In this document: positions 10,465 to 18,447 of the stretch, in pieces
Numbering within the stretch: position 1 is the stretch's first letter
Layout of the letters: the number at the start of each line of letters is the position of its first letter
DNA from: Synechococcus sp. CC9311
GTDB taxonomy: Bacteria > Cyanobacteriota > Cyanobacteriia > PCC-6307 > Cyanobiaceae
Direction of reading: 5' to 3'
Assembly: GCF_000014585.1 (NCBI RefSeq)
Contig: NC_008319.1
Span: 1,674,001-1,738,000 of the forward strand
DNA length: 64,000 nucleotides
Notes under the pieces: model-generated
Database searches by the model: none
What the model saw: only the letters and a program-made list of their open reading frames with translations
What the model was told of the DNA's origin: nothing
Made by a program: the position numbers and the translations under genes

Positions 10465-11205
10465 ATGAAGCTCTCCTCCTGCCTTCTGGTCTGCGCTCTC
10501 GCGGCTCCGATGCTGCAGGCTTTCCCTGTGCCAGAGGCACGAGGAGAACAGCTTTTGGCCCAGGGAGCTTTGGCCCCACGTACTCCTTTGAGTGCCAGTC
10601 AAGCCAGCCAAGCGGCAGATTCATTACTAACGGCTCTACAAACCCGTAACGCCCAGGCTTTGTTTGATCGGCTGTCCACCCCCCTGCAAAACGCAACCAC
10701 TGTTGAAGCAGTGAAGGGGCGATTGAATCATGCGCATCGCATCCAATCCACACGTGTTGTGGCGATTTATCCAGGAATGGATGACACCACTGTGGATGTG
10801 ATTGCCCAAACCGAGAAGGGAAGCAAGGAGCTGCTGCTCGTTCTTGACGACGAAGGCAAGCTTGTGGCCTGGAAATGGCTAGGTGAAACGCTGCCGATCG
10901 AGACAACGGCTCTGAAATTTGTACGCGATCTCGATGCACAACGCTGGATTGCTGCTCGCTATTACCTTTCTCTCGATTTTCAAAAAGAAATTTCCCCAGA
11001 AGACCTGGAACGCAAGTGGAGCAAATTGAGCCGCGTCTTGGGTGGAGTGAAGCGGATCAAAAACGCTGTTGTTTCAAGCAGAGGAGCCGAACAACAACTG
11101 GTTTTGGTCACCATTGAATTTGGAACCGTGACCGACAACTTGTTCGTCATTTTCGATGCTCAAGGCCGGATCATCAACGTGGACTTCTCTGAGGATCTGG
11201 TCTGA
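10465..11205 (+). CDS. Exported protein with two DUF3887-like repeats
   Basis: 246 residues with an N-terminal signal peptide (cleavage near residue 20-27, around PVPEARG). The mature part looks like two copies of an about 90-residue alpha+beta unit (roughly 48-135 and 145-240), each starting with a helix and a residue run such as ALFDRLS or RWIAARYYLS and ending in a strand with a D-E/A-Q-G turn. This resembles DUF3887. The role is unknown. It lies 36 bp downstream of the hydrolase on the same strand, and 81 bp before glgB. Confidence 0.6.
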   Translation: MKLSSCLLVCALAAPMLQAFPVPEARGEQLLAQGALAPRTPLSASQASQAADSLLTALQTRNAQALFDRLSTPLQNATTVEAVKGRLNHAHRIQSTRVVAIYPGMDDTTVDVIAQTEKGSKELLLVLDDEGKLVAWKWLGETLPIETTALKFVRDLDAQRWIAARYYLSLDFQKEISPEDLERKWSKLSRVLGGVKRIKNAVVSSRGAEQQLVLVTIEFGTVTDNLFVIFDAQGRIINVDFSEDLV

Positions 11206-11286
11206 TCCCAAAAAGTCGGGGAAATCAATGGAGCCAGGGCGGGTTTTCCGCTTAAGCTCCCGGGCTAACGAAATCCATCCCCCTGC

Positions 11287-13584
11287 ATGACCAGCGCTGT
11301 TCTCGACTGGATGGTTCAGGACAGCCGGAGGCTGGCTGAATGCCGACACGATCATCCCTTCTCTCTTCTCGGGCCACAACAGCTGGAGTCGGGTCAATGG
11401 GTTGTTAGAGCTTGGGTTCCTGAAGCTGAAACCGTTGAACTAATCCTCGATGGCGAACGCCTATCGATGCAGACGCCTCATCACCCTTGGGTGTTTGAAG
11501 CCGAGTGCTCTAGGGATCCAGGGCATCACTACAAGTTGCAGATCCGCCGAGGCGGGATCGAGCACGAGCAATTCGATCCTTGGGCCTTCCGTCATGAATG
11601 GATGGGCGAGATGGATCGCCATCTGTTTGCAGAAGGCAATCACCATCACATTTGGCGTCGGATGGGAGCCCACCGATGCCAACAAGGTGGCATCCAGGGG
11701 GTGATGTTCTGCCTCTGGGCACCAAACGCACTAACCGTCAGCGTGATCGGCAATCTCAATTCATGGGATGGCCGATATCACCCCATGCAGCAGAGGCTGG
11801 GCGGCATCTGGGAGTTGTTCGTTCCCGAACTTGAAGAAGGACACTTTTACAAATACGAAATCCGCACCCAAGACGGCCACTGCTATCAGAAAGCTGACCC
11901 CTACGGCTTCCAGCATGAGGTCAGACCTGATACCAGCTCCATCGTTAGTCATCTCGACGGATTTCAGTGGAATGATGACGCCTGGATCAACAGCCGAGAT
12001 CGTCGTAACCCCCTCGATCAGCCGATCTCGGTTTACGAGATGCACCTCGGCAGCTGGATTCATGCCTCTGCTGACGATCCATTCATCGAAGCCGATGGAA
12101 CTCCGCGCCCACCGGTGCCTGCGGCCGACCTAAAGCCAGGTGCACGCCTGCTGACTTATCCAGAGCTTGCCGATCGTCTGATTCCCTATGTGAAAGAACA
12201 GGGGTTCAGCCACATCGAGTTGATGCCAATCACAGAGCATCCTTTTGATGGGTCATGGGGATACCAAGTCACTGGTTGGTATGCACCCACAAGCCGCTAC
12301 GGCACTCCCGACGAATTCCGCGCCTTCGTGGATCGCTGCCATGCCGAAGGCATCGGGGTGATCATCGATTGGGTGCCTGGTCACTTCCCCAAAGACAGTC
12401 ACGGGCTTGCTTTCTTCGATGGCTGCCACCTGTACGAACACGCCGACCCACGAATTGGCGAACACAAAGAATGGGGGACGCTGATCTTCAACTACAGCCG
12501 CAATGAAGTTAGAAACTTCTTAGTTGCCAATCTCGTCTTTTGGTTTGACCAATTCCATATCGATGGCATCCGGGTTGATGCCGTGGCATCGATGCTCTAC
12601 AGAGATTATTTACGACCCGATGGTGAGTGGTTAGCCAATGAACATGGCGGCAGAGAAAACACCGAAGCCGTCCGCTTTCTCCAACAAGCCAACCACGTTC
12701 TGTTTGAGCATTTCCCCGGCGCTCTTTCAATCGCTGAAGAATCCACAACCTGGCCGATGGTGACTCAGCCCACGGAGAACGGTGGACTGGGCTTCAATCT
12801 CAAATGGAACATGGGTTGGATGCACGACATGCTCGATTACTTCGAGCTGGATCCGTGGTTCCGCCAGTTTCATCAAAACAACATCACGTTTTCGATCTGG
12901 TACACCTACACCGAAAACTTCATGCTTGCCCTAAGTCACGACGAGGTCGTGCATGGCAAGAGTCATCTGCTTCACAAAATGCCTGGCGATGACTGGCAGA
13001 AATACGCCAACACGCGCGCCCTGCTTGCCTACATGTGGACGCATCCAGGCAAGAAAACGATCTTCATGGGCATGGAGTTCGGCCAACGCGCTGAATGGAA
13101 CGTGTGGGGAGATCTGCAGTGGGATTTGCTGAACTACGAGCCGCATGCAGGCGTTCATCGGATGGTGAAAGAACTGAATGCGCTCTACAAGCAAGAGCCT
13201 GCTCTCTGGCAAGACGATTTTGATCAGTACGGCTTCCAGTGGATCGATTGCAATGACAACCGGCACTCCGTGATCAGCTTTATGCGCCGAGAGAGCACAA
13301 GCGGCTCCTGGCTCGTGGTCGTGGCCAACTTCACTCCCCAAAGCCATTCCCATTACAAGGTTGGCGTTCCCATCTCTGGTTTCTACGAAGAAATTTTCAA
13401 CACGGATGCTGCCAAATATGGCGGAAGCAATCTGGGAAATCTTGGTGGAAAGCCCTCCGATGAGTGGGGCATCCATGGTTATGAGAACTCCCTGGATCTC
13501 TGTCTGCCACCGCTCAGCCTGATGGTGTTCAAGCATGACCCCAAAAAAAGTTTGGCCGAAGTCACCAACAAAGAGAGGGCCTAG
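11287..13584 (+). CDS. glgB: 1,4-alpha-glucan branching enzyme
   Basis: 765 residues. It makes alpha-1,6 branches in glycogen. There are two N-terminal CBM48-type beta domains (about 20-120 and 130-230), then the GH13 barrel with [13 protein letters not shown] (318-330), the nucleophile Asp431 in GIRVDAVAS, the acid/base Glu484 in SIAEEST and the [10 protein letters not shown] segment, then an all-beta C-terminal domain. Length and motifs fit GlgB of family GH13_9. It stands alone upstream of hemE and no other glg gene is nearby. Confidence 0.97.
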   Translation: MTSAVLDWMVQDSRRLAECRHDHPFSLLGPQQLESGQWVVRAWVPEAETVELILDGERLSMQTPHHPWVFEAECSRDPGHHYKLQIRRGGIEHEQFDPWAFRHEWMGEMDRHLFAEGNHHHIWRRMGAHRCQQGGIQGVMFCLWAPNALTVSVIGNLNSWDGRYHPMQQRLGGIWELFVPELEEGHFYKYEIRTQDGHCYQKADPYGFQHEVRPDTSSIVSHLDGFQWNDDAWINSRDRRNPLDQPISVYEMHLGSWIHASADDPFIEADGTPRPPVPAADLKPGARLLTYPELADRLIPYVKEQGFSHIELMPITEHPFDGSWGYQVTGWYAPTSRYGTPDEFRAFVDRCHAEGIGVIIDWVPGHFPKDSHGLAFFDGCHLYEHADPRIGEHKEWGTLIFNYSRNEVRNFLVANLVFWFDQFHIDGIRVDAVASMLYRDYLRPDGEWLANEHGGRENTEAVRFLQQANHVLFEHFPGALSIAEESTTWPMVTQPTENGGLGFNLKWNMGWMHDMLDYFELDPWFRQFHQNNITFSIWYTYTENFMLALSHDEVVHGKSHLLHKMPGDDWQKYANTRALLAYMWTHPGKKTIFMGMEFGQRAEWNVWGDLQWDLLNYEPHAGVHRMVKELNALYKQEPALWQDDFDQYGFQWIDCNDNRHSVISFMRRESTSGSWLVVVANFTPQSHSHYKVGVPISGFYEEIFNTDAAKYGGSNLGNLGGKPSDEWGIHGYENSLDLCLPPLSLMVFKHDPKKSLAEVTNKERA

Positions 13585-13680
13585 GTTCATGTGATGTGAC
13601 AAAACTGCCCGGATCGCCGTAAAACACAGCGTTTTGGTCAGTTTCGTCAGGTAGGTTGCCGCCTTGATCTGCACGCATTC

Positions 13681-14736
13681 ATGAGCGAGACCCTGCCCCT
13701 ACTGCTCCGTGCCGCCCGCGGAGAAACGGTAGAGCGTCCTCCTGTCTGGATGATGCGCCAAGCAGGGCGCTACATGAAGGTCTATCGCGACCTTCGCGAT
13801 CGCCACCCGAGCTTCCGAGAACGATCTGAGAACCCAGATCTCTCTTACGAGATCTCGATGCAGCCGTTCAAGGCGTTCCAGCCTGATGGAGTGATTCTGT
13901 TTTCGGACATCTTGACTCCACTCCCTGGCATGGGGATCGAGTTCGACATTGTTGAGAGCAAAGGCCCTCAAATTGGTGATCCGATCCGGAGCCTCAGTCA
14001 GGTGGAAGCTCTAAGACCTCTGCAGCCCGAAGAGAGCATGCCCTTTGTCGGCGAAGTGCTTGGACGCCTGCGCAGCAGTGTTGGCAATCAGGCCGCCGTC
14101 CTTGGCTTTGTAGGCGCTCCCTGGACCCTGGCGGCGTACGTCGTGGAAGGGAAAAGCAGCAAAAATTATGCGGTCATTAAAAAGATGGCCTTTCAGGAGC
14201 CAGAACTCCTGCACAAACTTCTCGATCACTTCGCGACGTCGATTGCCACTTACCTGCGGTATCAAATCGATTCCGGAGCGCAGGTGGTTCAGATGTTCGA
14301 CTCCTGGGCAGGGCAACTCAGCCCCGCCGATTACGACACGTTTGCAGCGCCGTATCAGAAAAAAGTTGTCGATCTCGTCAAACAAACCCATCCCGACACA
14401 CCTTTCATCCTTTACATCTCAGGAAGCGCAGGGGTCTTAGAACGAATGGGTCGCACTGGTGTCGACATCATTTCTCTGGATTGGACGGTCGACATGGCTG
14501 AGGGACTCGCCCGCCTACCTGACCACATCGGTGTGCAAGGCAACGTCGATCCAGGACTGCTCTTTGGCACACCAGAGGCCATTCGCGATCGCATCGATGA
14601 TTGTGTGCGCAAGGCCCGTGGTCGTCGCCACATTCTCAATCTGGGCCATGGCATTTTGCCTGGCACGCCTGAGGAGAACGGTCGCGCTTTCTTTGAAGCT
14701 GGCAAGACTGTGATGGATCGAATCGGGGGGGCCTGA
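13681..14736 (+). CDS. hemE: Uroporphyrinogen decarboxylase
   Basis: 351 residues, standard length. It decarboxylates uroporphyrinogen III to coproporphyrinogen III on the way to haem and chlorophyll. The signature [12 protein letters not shown] (21-32) supplies substrate-binding arginines, and FSDILTPL holds the key Asp76; the C-terminal [15 protein letters not shown] signature is intact. Its TGA is followed directly by the TTG start of the next gene, and a run of seven G (14725-14731) at the 3' end can act as the ribosome site for that gene. Confidence 0.97.
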
Positions 14737-15738
14737 TTGATCCAGACACCCGCACGAATCCTGATCACCGGCGCAAGTGGTTGCGTCGGCCAGTACACAG
14801 CGGCTTGGCTGCTTGAAAACTCTGATGCCGAGTTGCTGCTTTGGCTGCGTGATCCGGCCAAACTGACGGCGATCTCAACAGATCAACCGCGTGTTCGCCT
14901 GTTGGTGGGAGATCTACGTGAAACAGATCGATTTGCCAGCGAACTCTCGACTGTGACCCGAGTGATTCACACGGCCACCGCATGGGGAGATCCGGAGCGT
15001 GCCCACCAGGTCAATGTTGTAGCTGTTAAGAGGATGCTGGCCCTGTTGAATCCAGAAGTGGTTGAGCAGATCATCTATTTCTCCACCGCCAGCATTCTCG
15101 ATCGTTCCTTGCAGCCGCTTCAAGAAGCCCTGGCCTATGGCACCGAATACATCCAAACCAAAGCTCAATGCCTCAGGGAGCTTGAACAACACCCTTTAGC
15201 TGAGCGCATTGTGGCGGTGTTTCCAACACTGGTATTCGGCGGAAGGGTGGATGGAACCAGTTCGTTCCCAACCAGTTACTTAACGGAAGGCCTTGCGGAA
15301 GCAAGCAAATGGTTATGGCTTGCTCGCTGGCTGAGAGCCGACGCTAGCTTTCACTTCATTCATGCCGCTGACATTGCAGCAATCTGCGGACTTCTTGCGA
15401 CCAAGCCTCACCAACCCAATCCAGAGCCTGGCCAGGGACCGGTCCGCAAAATTGTGATGGGACAACCATCAATCAGCGTGAACGAGGCAGTTGCCACGCT
15501 CTGTCGCTGGAGAGGTGTTTCGCGAACCCCTGGGATCCCCCTTTGGAGCTGGCTGATTGAAGGCTTGATCAAAATCCTCCCGATCGAAATCAACGCATGG
15601 GATCGATTTTCAATTCACCAACGTCACTTCATCCATGATCCAGTTACCCAGCCCGAACGGTTCGGTGGTCAAAGCCATGGGCCGGACCTTGAAACAGTTC
15701 TGATGAATTCAGGACTTCCACATCGTGGAAGCATCTGA
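14737..15738 (+). CDS. NAD(P)-dependent epimerase/dehydratase-like SDR
   Basis: 333 residues with a TTG start that directly follows the hemE stop. The Rossmann signature TGASGCVGQ is at 10-18. The usual extended-SDR order follows: a DLR segment, an SxA segment (STASIL), a Tyr with a Lys four residues on (Y-I-Q-T-K), then a substrate domain ending in the HQRHFIHDP region. The family includes nucleotide-sugar epimerases and 3-beta-hydroxysteroid dehydrogenase relatives. The substrate is not evident. Co-transcription with hemE is likely from the abutting codons. Confidence 0.78.
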   Translation: MIQTPARILITGASGCVGQYTAAWLLENSDAELLLWLRDPAKLTAISTDQPRVRLLVGDLRETDRFASELSTVTRVIHTATAWGDPERAHQVNVVAVKRMLALLNPEVVEQIIYFSTASILDRSLQPLQEALAYGTEYIQTKAQCLRELEQHPLAERIVAVFPTLVFGGRVDGTSSFPTSYLTEGLAEASKWLWLARWLRADASFHFIHAADIAAICGLLATKPHQPNPEPGQGPVRKIVMGQPSISVNEAVATLCRWRGVSRTPGIPLWSWLIEGLIKILPIEINAWDRFSIHQRHFIHDPVTQPERFGGQSHGPDLETVLMNSGLPHRGSI

Positions 15739-15772
15739 ACAGCGTTAAACTGATCGAAATGTTTATGAGCTA

Positions 15773-16132
15773 ATGATCAGCCGTTTGCGTTCTCTCATTT
15801 CAGCCGCGATTGCCTTCGCTCTCGTTTTAGGCCTTGGTGTTGGCACAGCCAATGCAGCCACTGTTGAGGTGAAGCTCGGTACAGACTCCGGGATGCTGGC
15901 TTTCGAGCCAAACACTCTCAACATCAAGACCGGTGACACCGTCAAATTCGTCAATAACAAGCTGGCCCCTCACAACGCTGTGTTTGATGGCCATGACGAA
16001 CTCAGCCACAGCGATCTTGCCTTTGCTCCAGGTGAATCCTGGGAAGAGACCTTCACTGAGGCTGGCACCTTCGACTTCTACTGCGAGCCCCACCGTGGCG
16101 CTGGCATGGTCGGCAAAGTAATCGTTGAATGA
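15773..16132 (+). CDS. petE: Plastocyanin precursor
   Basis: 119 residues. The signal peptide ends at TANA (residue 28), which sends the protein to the thylakoid lumen. The copper ligands are all present: His67 (APHNAV), Cys104, His107 and Met112 in [11 protein letters not shown]. It carries electrons from cytochrome b6f to photosystem I or to the terminal oxidase. A strong intrinsic terminator (16160-16200) follows, and petJ for the iron carrier cytochrome c6 is next, so the two alternative carriers sit side by side but can be transcribed separately. Confidence 0.97.
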   Translation: MISRLRSLISAAIAFALVLGLGVGTANAATVEVKLGTDSGMLAFEPNTLNIKTGDTVKFVNNKLAPHNAVFDGHDELSHSDLAFAPGESWEETFTEAGTFDFYCEPHRGAGMVGKVIVE

Positions 16133-16159
16133 TCGTTTGATCAGCAGTTGAACACAAGT

Positions 16160-16200
16160 CCGGCGAGCGTTTTAACAGATGCTCACCGGGCTCTTTTTTT
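16160..16200 (+). terminator. Intrinsic terminator of petE
   Basis: A nine-pair stem with one mismatch, CCGGCGAGC (16160-16168) against GCTCACCGG (16181-16189), with a 12-base loop, is followed by a run of seven T at 16194-16200. It sits 27 bases after the petE stop and 38 bases before the petJ start, so it should limit read-through between the two genes. Confidence 0.85.
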
Positions 16201-16238
16201 GTCGACCGAAATGGATAGGGTTTAAGAAAGAGAAGCTG

Positions 16239-16613
16239 ATGGTGATGCTCAATCCCATTTCCCTGTTCGCCTTGATACTTTGCATCAGCCTCAACCTGTT
16301 AGGAGTCTCACCTGCCTCTGCGGCGAGCAGTCCCAGCGGTGACCTTGACCATGGTGGACAACTGTTTTCTGCAAATTGTGCTGCCTGCCATATGGGTGGA
16401 GGCAATGTGATCAGCGCATCCAGAACGTTGAGTCAGAGCGATCTGCAAGCACATCTCAACGAGTACGGCGACGACCACCTGGAAGCCATCGAACACCAAA
16501 TTGAGAAAGGTAAAAATGCAATGCCATCGTTCGTTGGGAAACTCAGCGAGCAAGACATTCTTGATGTCGCCGCTTACGTAGAACTAAAAGCTGAAAAAGG
16601 CTGGCAACGATGA
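16239..16613 (+). CDS. petJ: Cytochrome c6 precursor
   Basis: 124 residues from ATG 16239 (ATG 16245 is equally possible). A signal peptide ends at ASA (about residue 28). The haem site CAACH is at 47-51 and the axial methionine is Met95 in NAMPSF, as in cyanobacterial c6. It is a soluble lumenal carrier replacing plastocyanin, usually when copper is short. Its stop overlaps the start of a Nif11-type gene by four bases (ATGA), an unusual partner. Confidence 0.95.
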   Translation: MVMLNPISLFALILCISLNLLGVSPASAASSPSGDLDHGGQLFSANCAACHMGGGNVISASRTLSQSDLQAHLNEYGDDHLEAIEHQIEKGKNAMPSFVGKLSEQDILDVAAYVELKAEKGWQR

Positions 16614-16813
16614 GCCGAGAAGGGTGGAAAGACTTCTTGCATGCGGCAGAACGAAGTCCTGCTCTTCAGCGTGAGATCAACGCCTGTAGCGAAGCGCAAG
16701 ACATCATCGAGCTTGGCAAACGCCTTGGCTTTTCCTTGTGCCTAAACGATCTCAGCAGTGATGCCCAAGCGGAAACCATCAGCAAGTGGTTCGAGCAAAG
16801 CAGAATCCAATAA
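16610..16813 (+). CDS. Nif11-domain small protein
   Basis: 67 residues, hydrophilic. The pattern (aromatic-L-x-A-A-E near residue 9, SPALQREI, then DIIELGKRLGFSL followed by a helix) fits the Nif11 domain, known both from nitrogen-fixation loci and as leader part of ribosomal natural-product precursors. There is no double-glycine or cysteine/serine-rich core after it, so it is not an obvious peptide precursor. The four-base overlap with petJ suggests it is made together with cytochrome c6. Confidence 0.7.
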   Translation: MSREGWKDFLHAAERSPALQREINACSEAQDIIELGKRLGFSLCLNDLSSDAQAETISKWFEQSRIQ

Positions 16814-16902
16814 TCAAACAAAACCGCAGATCACGACCCGTAAATCGCAGCTTTAGCGTAGTGATCCACGACGAGCATCAGGTATTGATCAAAGCGAATG
16901 CC

Positions 16903-17133
16903 ATGGACAGCGAGCAGCTGGATCGAGTCATTGAGATGGCCTGGGAAGACCGCACTCCCTTTGAAGCCATTGAATATCAGTTCGGCCTAATGGAAAAAGA
17001 GGTGATCAGCTTGATGCGCCAATCATTGAAGCCTGGATCCTTCCGTTCTTGGCGTAAACGTGTCTCAGGACGCAAAACAAAGCATGCAGCAACGAGCAAT
17101 GCCGATCGATTCAAAGCGGCATGCCACAGTTAA
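16903..17133 (+). CDS. TIGR03643-family protein
   Basis: 76 residues from ATG 16903; the frame is open further upstream but overlaps the Nif11 gene and is not typical of the family. The block AWEDRTPFEAIEYQFGL followed by EVISLMRQSLKPGSFRSWRKRV is the hallmark of TIGR03643, a short helix-turn-helix-like family of unknown role widespread in cyanobacteria and marine bacteria. The C-terminal 20 residues are basic. Confidence 0.75.
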   Translation: MDSEQLDRVIEMAWEDRTPFEAIEYQFGLMEKEVISLMRQSLKPGSFRSWRKRVSGRKTKHAATSNADRFKAACHS

Positions 17134-17146
17134 ATAAATTTAAATT

Positions 17147-17353
17147 TTAATCGTCTGATTGCTTGCTTGAACGACTCGCAATCTTGGCATCTGCCCAACG
17201 TGAAAAAAAATAAACAGCAATAAACATCGGCAAGTAAGCGATCCACATGTTGTCAAGCTGTAGACCACTGTTATTGATGACGACCAATCCTCCGTAACCA
17301 ACCACAAAGTAAATACCAGCCCTTCGAAGAGCTCCGACCTGTTTGGGATTCAT
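17147..17353 (-). CDS. Small predicted membrane protein
   Basis: 68 residues from ATG 17353 (a longer frame opens at 17407). Two hydrophobic segments, around residues 12-29 and 35-50, separated by a short polar turn, then a charged tail with ADAKIASRS. I do not recognise a family. It is convergent with the TIGR03643 gene, 13 bp apart, and the longer start would add a polar leader that looks non-genic. Confidence 0.5.
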   Translation of the reverse strand: MNPKQVGALRRAGIYFVVGYGGLVVINNSGLQLDNMWIAYLPMFIAVYFFSRWADAKIASRSSKQSDD

Positions 17354-17737
17354 CGAAATCAACGACCTTTTGCTTACGCTAAGAGAGGACTCAACAGAAA
17401 GCATCATCTTCGCTCAGACCGATACATTCTTGATTGAACCAATTCGTTAGCCACAAACAAACTGGCAATCGAAGAGGCTTCAAAGCAGCTACATCAAAAC
17501 ATCCTAAAGGCATCTATGGACAATCCAATCACAATAACTACAAGAAAAATTTATCAAACCACATCCCAAAAACAAATCAGCATGACCTACAGATGCCAAT
17601 CAAAAGCACTCCAGCTACGGTCACGGTCATCCCAACAAAACCTGTAACAGCAAACACTAAGGAGGACTTCAAATGAATAGACAAATCTTTTTTTAGCAGT
17701 ATTTGATTAAGGTTGGCTAAGTGAGACCAAATGAGAA
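17354..17737. other. AT-rich stretch with no firm gene
   Basis: About 380 bases. The plus strand has an open frame at 17434-17676 (80 codons, very polar, rich in Asn/Lys/Thr, no family), whose TGA overlaps an ATG at 17673 that has a strong AAGGAGG (17659-17665) in front but codes only seven residues. The minus strand holds a short hydrophobic frame at 17577-17684. I cannot decide which, if any, is translated. Confidence 0.4.
17577..17684 (-). CDS. Possible tiny membrane protein
   Basis: From a TTG at 17684 (or TTG 17672) the frame codes about 35 residues: a short polar start, one hydrophobic helix (FAVTGFVGMTVTVAGVLLIG) and a Cys-containing end. The single-helix pattern is more protein-like than the polar frame opposite it. 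No ATG is available at the front and no Shine-Dalgarno site is clear, so this is only a candidate. Confidence 0.25.
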   Translation of the reverse strand: MSIHLKSSLVFAVTGFVGMTVTVAGVLLIGICRSC

Positions 17738-18043
17738 ATGACCGAACTCAACAATCGCCCAAGTCCAAGTGAAATGACTTATGCCCAAGCCTGGGAGGAA
17801 TATCAAATCAATGGCGAAGCTTGGAGAACGGAGCATGAAGAAGCTCTGCAGCAAGTGCGCTTAGAAATGCCCGAAGCTGGTTCTGGCGCACTGGTCGAAG
17901 CAGGACTCATCATGGCAGCCCGCCCTATTGGTCAACGCCAAGAAGCACTCAGCCGATGGCACGAATTTTTCGAGAGCGACAAACAGACGAATGCTGTGAA
18001 TGGTTATCCACCAGGACATCCAAAATCAAAGATTGAAAACTAA
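17738..18043 (+). CDS. Conserved-looking hypothetical protein
   Basis: 101 residues, acidic and soluble, with no signal peptide or membrane segment. It shows helices around AQAWEEYQINGEAWRTEHEEA and LVEAGLIMAARPIG, and a Pro-rich C-terminus. I do not recognise a named domain. Codon use and a start with usable spacing look genic. It is followed by a convergent small gene 48 bp on. Confidence 0.55.
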   Translation: MTELNNRPSPSEMTYAQAWEEYQINGEAWRTEHEEALQQVRLEMPEAGSGALVEAGLIMAARPIGQRQEALSRWHEFFESDKQTNAVNGYPPGHPKSKIEN

Positions 18044-18091
18044 ACAATCACGACTTAAGACGTCTTCATTCTGCTCCTAAGAGCCTTAAAA

Positions 18092-18289
18092 TTAATTTCG
18101 AACTGCCTCCAACACTGCAAGATAAAGATCCTCATCGATCTCTCGAATGTCGTATTCAGTCGGCATTGAACCATGGTGATGTTCGTGCACCACGGTCCAG
18201 CATTTGCGCTCTACATCACTGAGTGGAGCTCCATACACAGCGTGGACACGCTCAACGAGTGCTAACACCAAAGTTTGATCAGTTTCCAT
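18092..18289 (-). CDS. Small hypothetical protein
   Basis: 65 residues, acidic, no membrane segment. A central WTVVHEHHHG with four histidines in HEHHH could bind metal, but this is only an impression. No family is recognised. It starts 158 bp from clpB in the divergent direction, so its promoter and the clpB leader share the same intergenic region. Confidence 0.5.
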   Translation of the reverse strand: METDQTLVLALVERVHAVYGAPLSDVERKCWTVVHEHHHGSMPTEYDIREIDEDLYLAVLEAVRN

Positions 18290-18316
18290 TGTTATGACCC
18301 AGTCAACGTTAAGGAT

Positions 18317-18394
18317 CGGCTGACCCTACAAGTTCGGGTCGGTAAGCCGCAGACTGGCGCAAAGACCGACCGATCTGGATCGGTTCTCCGGTCT
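18317..18394 (+). promoter_or_regulatory. Two hairpins in the clpB 5' region
   Basis: First element: CGGCT (18317-18321) pairs with AGCCG (18345-18349), and directly inside it GACCC (18322-18326) pairs with GGGTC (18336-18340). Second element: AGACCG (18363-18368) pairs with CGGTCT (18389-18394) around a perfect ACCGATC/GATCGGT stem (18369-18375 with 18378-18384). No T run follows, so these are not classic terminators. They lie 54-131 bases before the clpB start and could be a leader structure or operators. CIRCE-type repeats are absent. Confidence 0.45.
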
Positions 18395-18447
18395 ACAAAT
18401 ACGAAACATCCAAATACGGTTCCAATCAATAAAACCTAAAGACAGCG

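Noticed and set aside
12931-13674. Minus-strand frame of 247 codons
   Set aside because: It lies antisense to glgB and the glgB-hemE gap; its sequence shows no family motif, and glgB is clearly real.
16610-16813. Lanthipeptide-type precursor from the Nif11 gene
   Set aside because: No double-glycine cleavage site or Cys/Ser/Thr-rich core peptide follows the Nif11 part, and no modifying enzyme is nearby.
18290-18447. CIRCE/HrcA element upstream of clpB
   Set aside because: The nine-base TTAGCACTC-type arms are not present; the repeats seen have different sequence.
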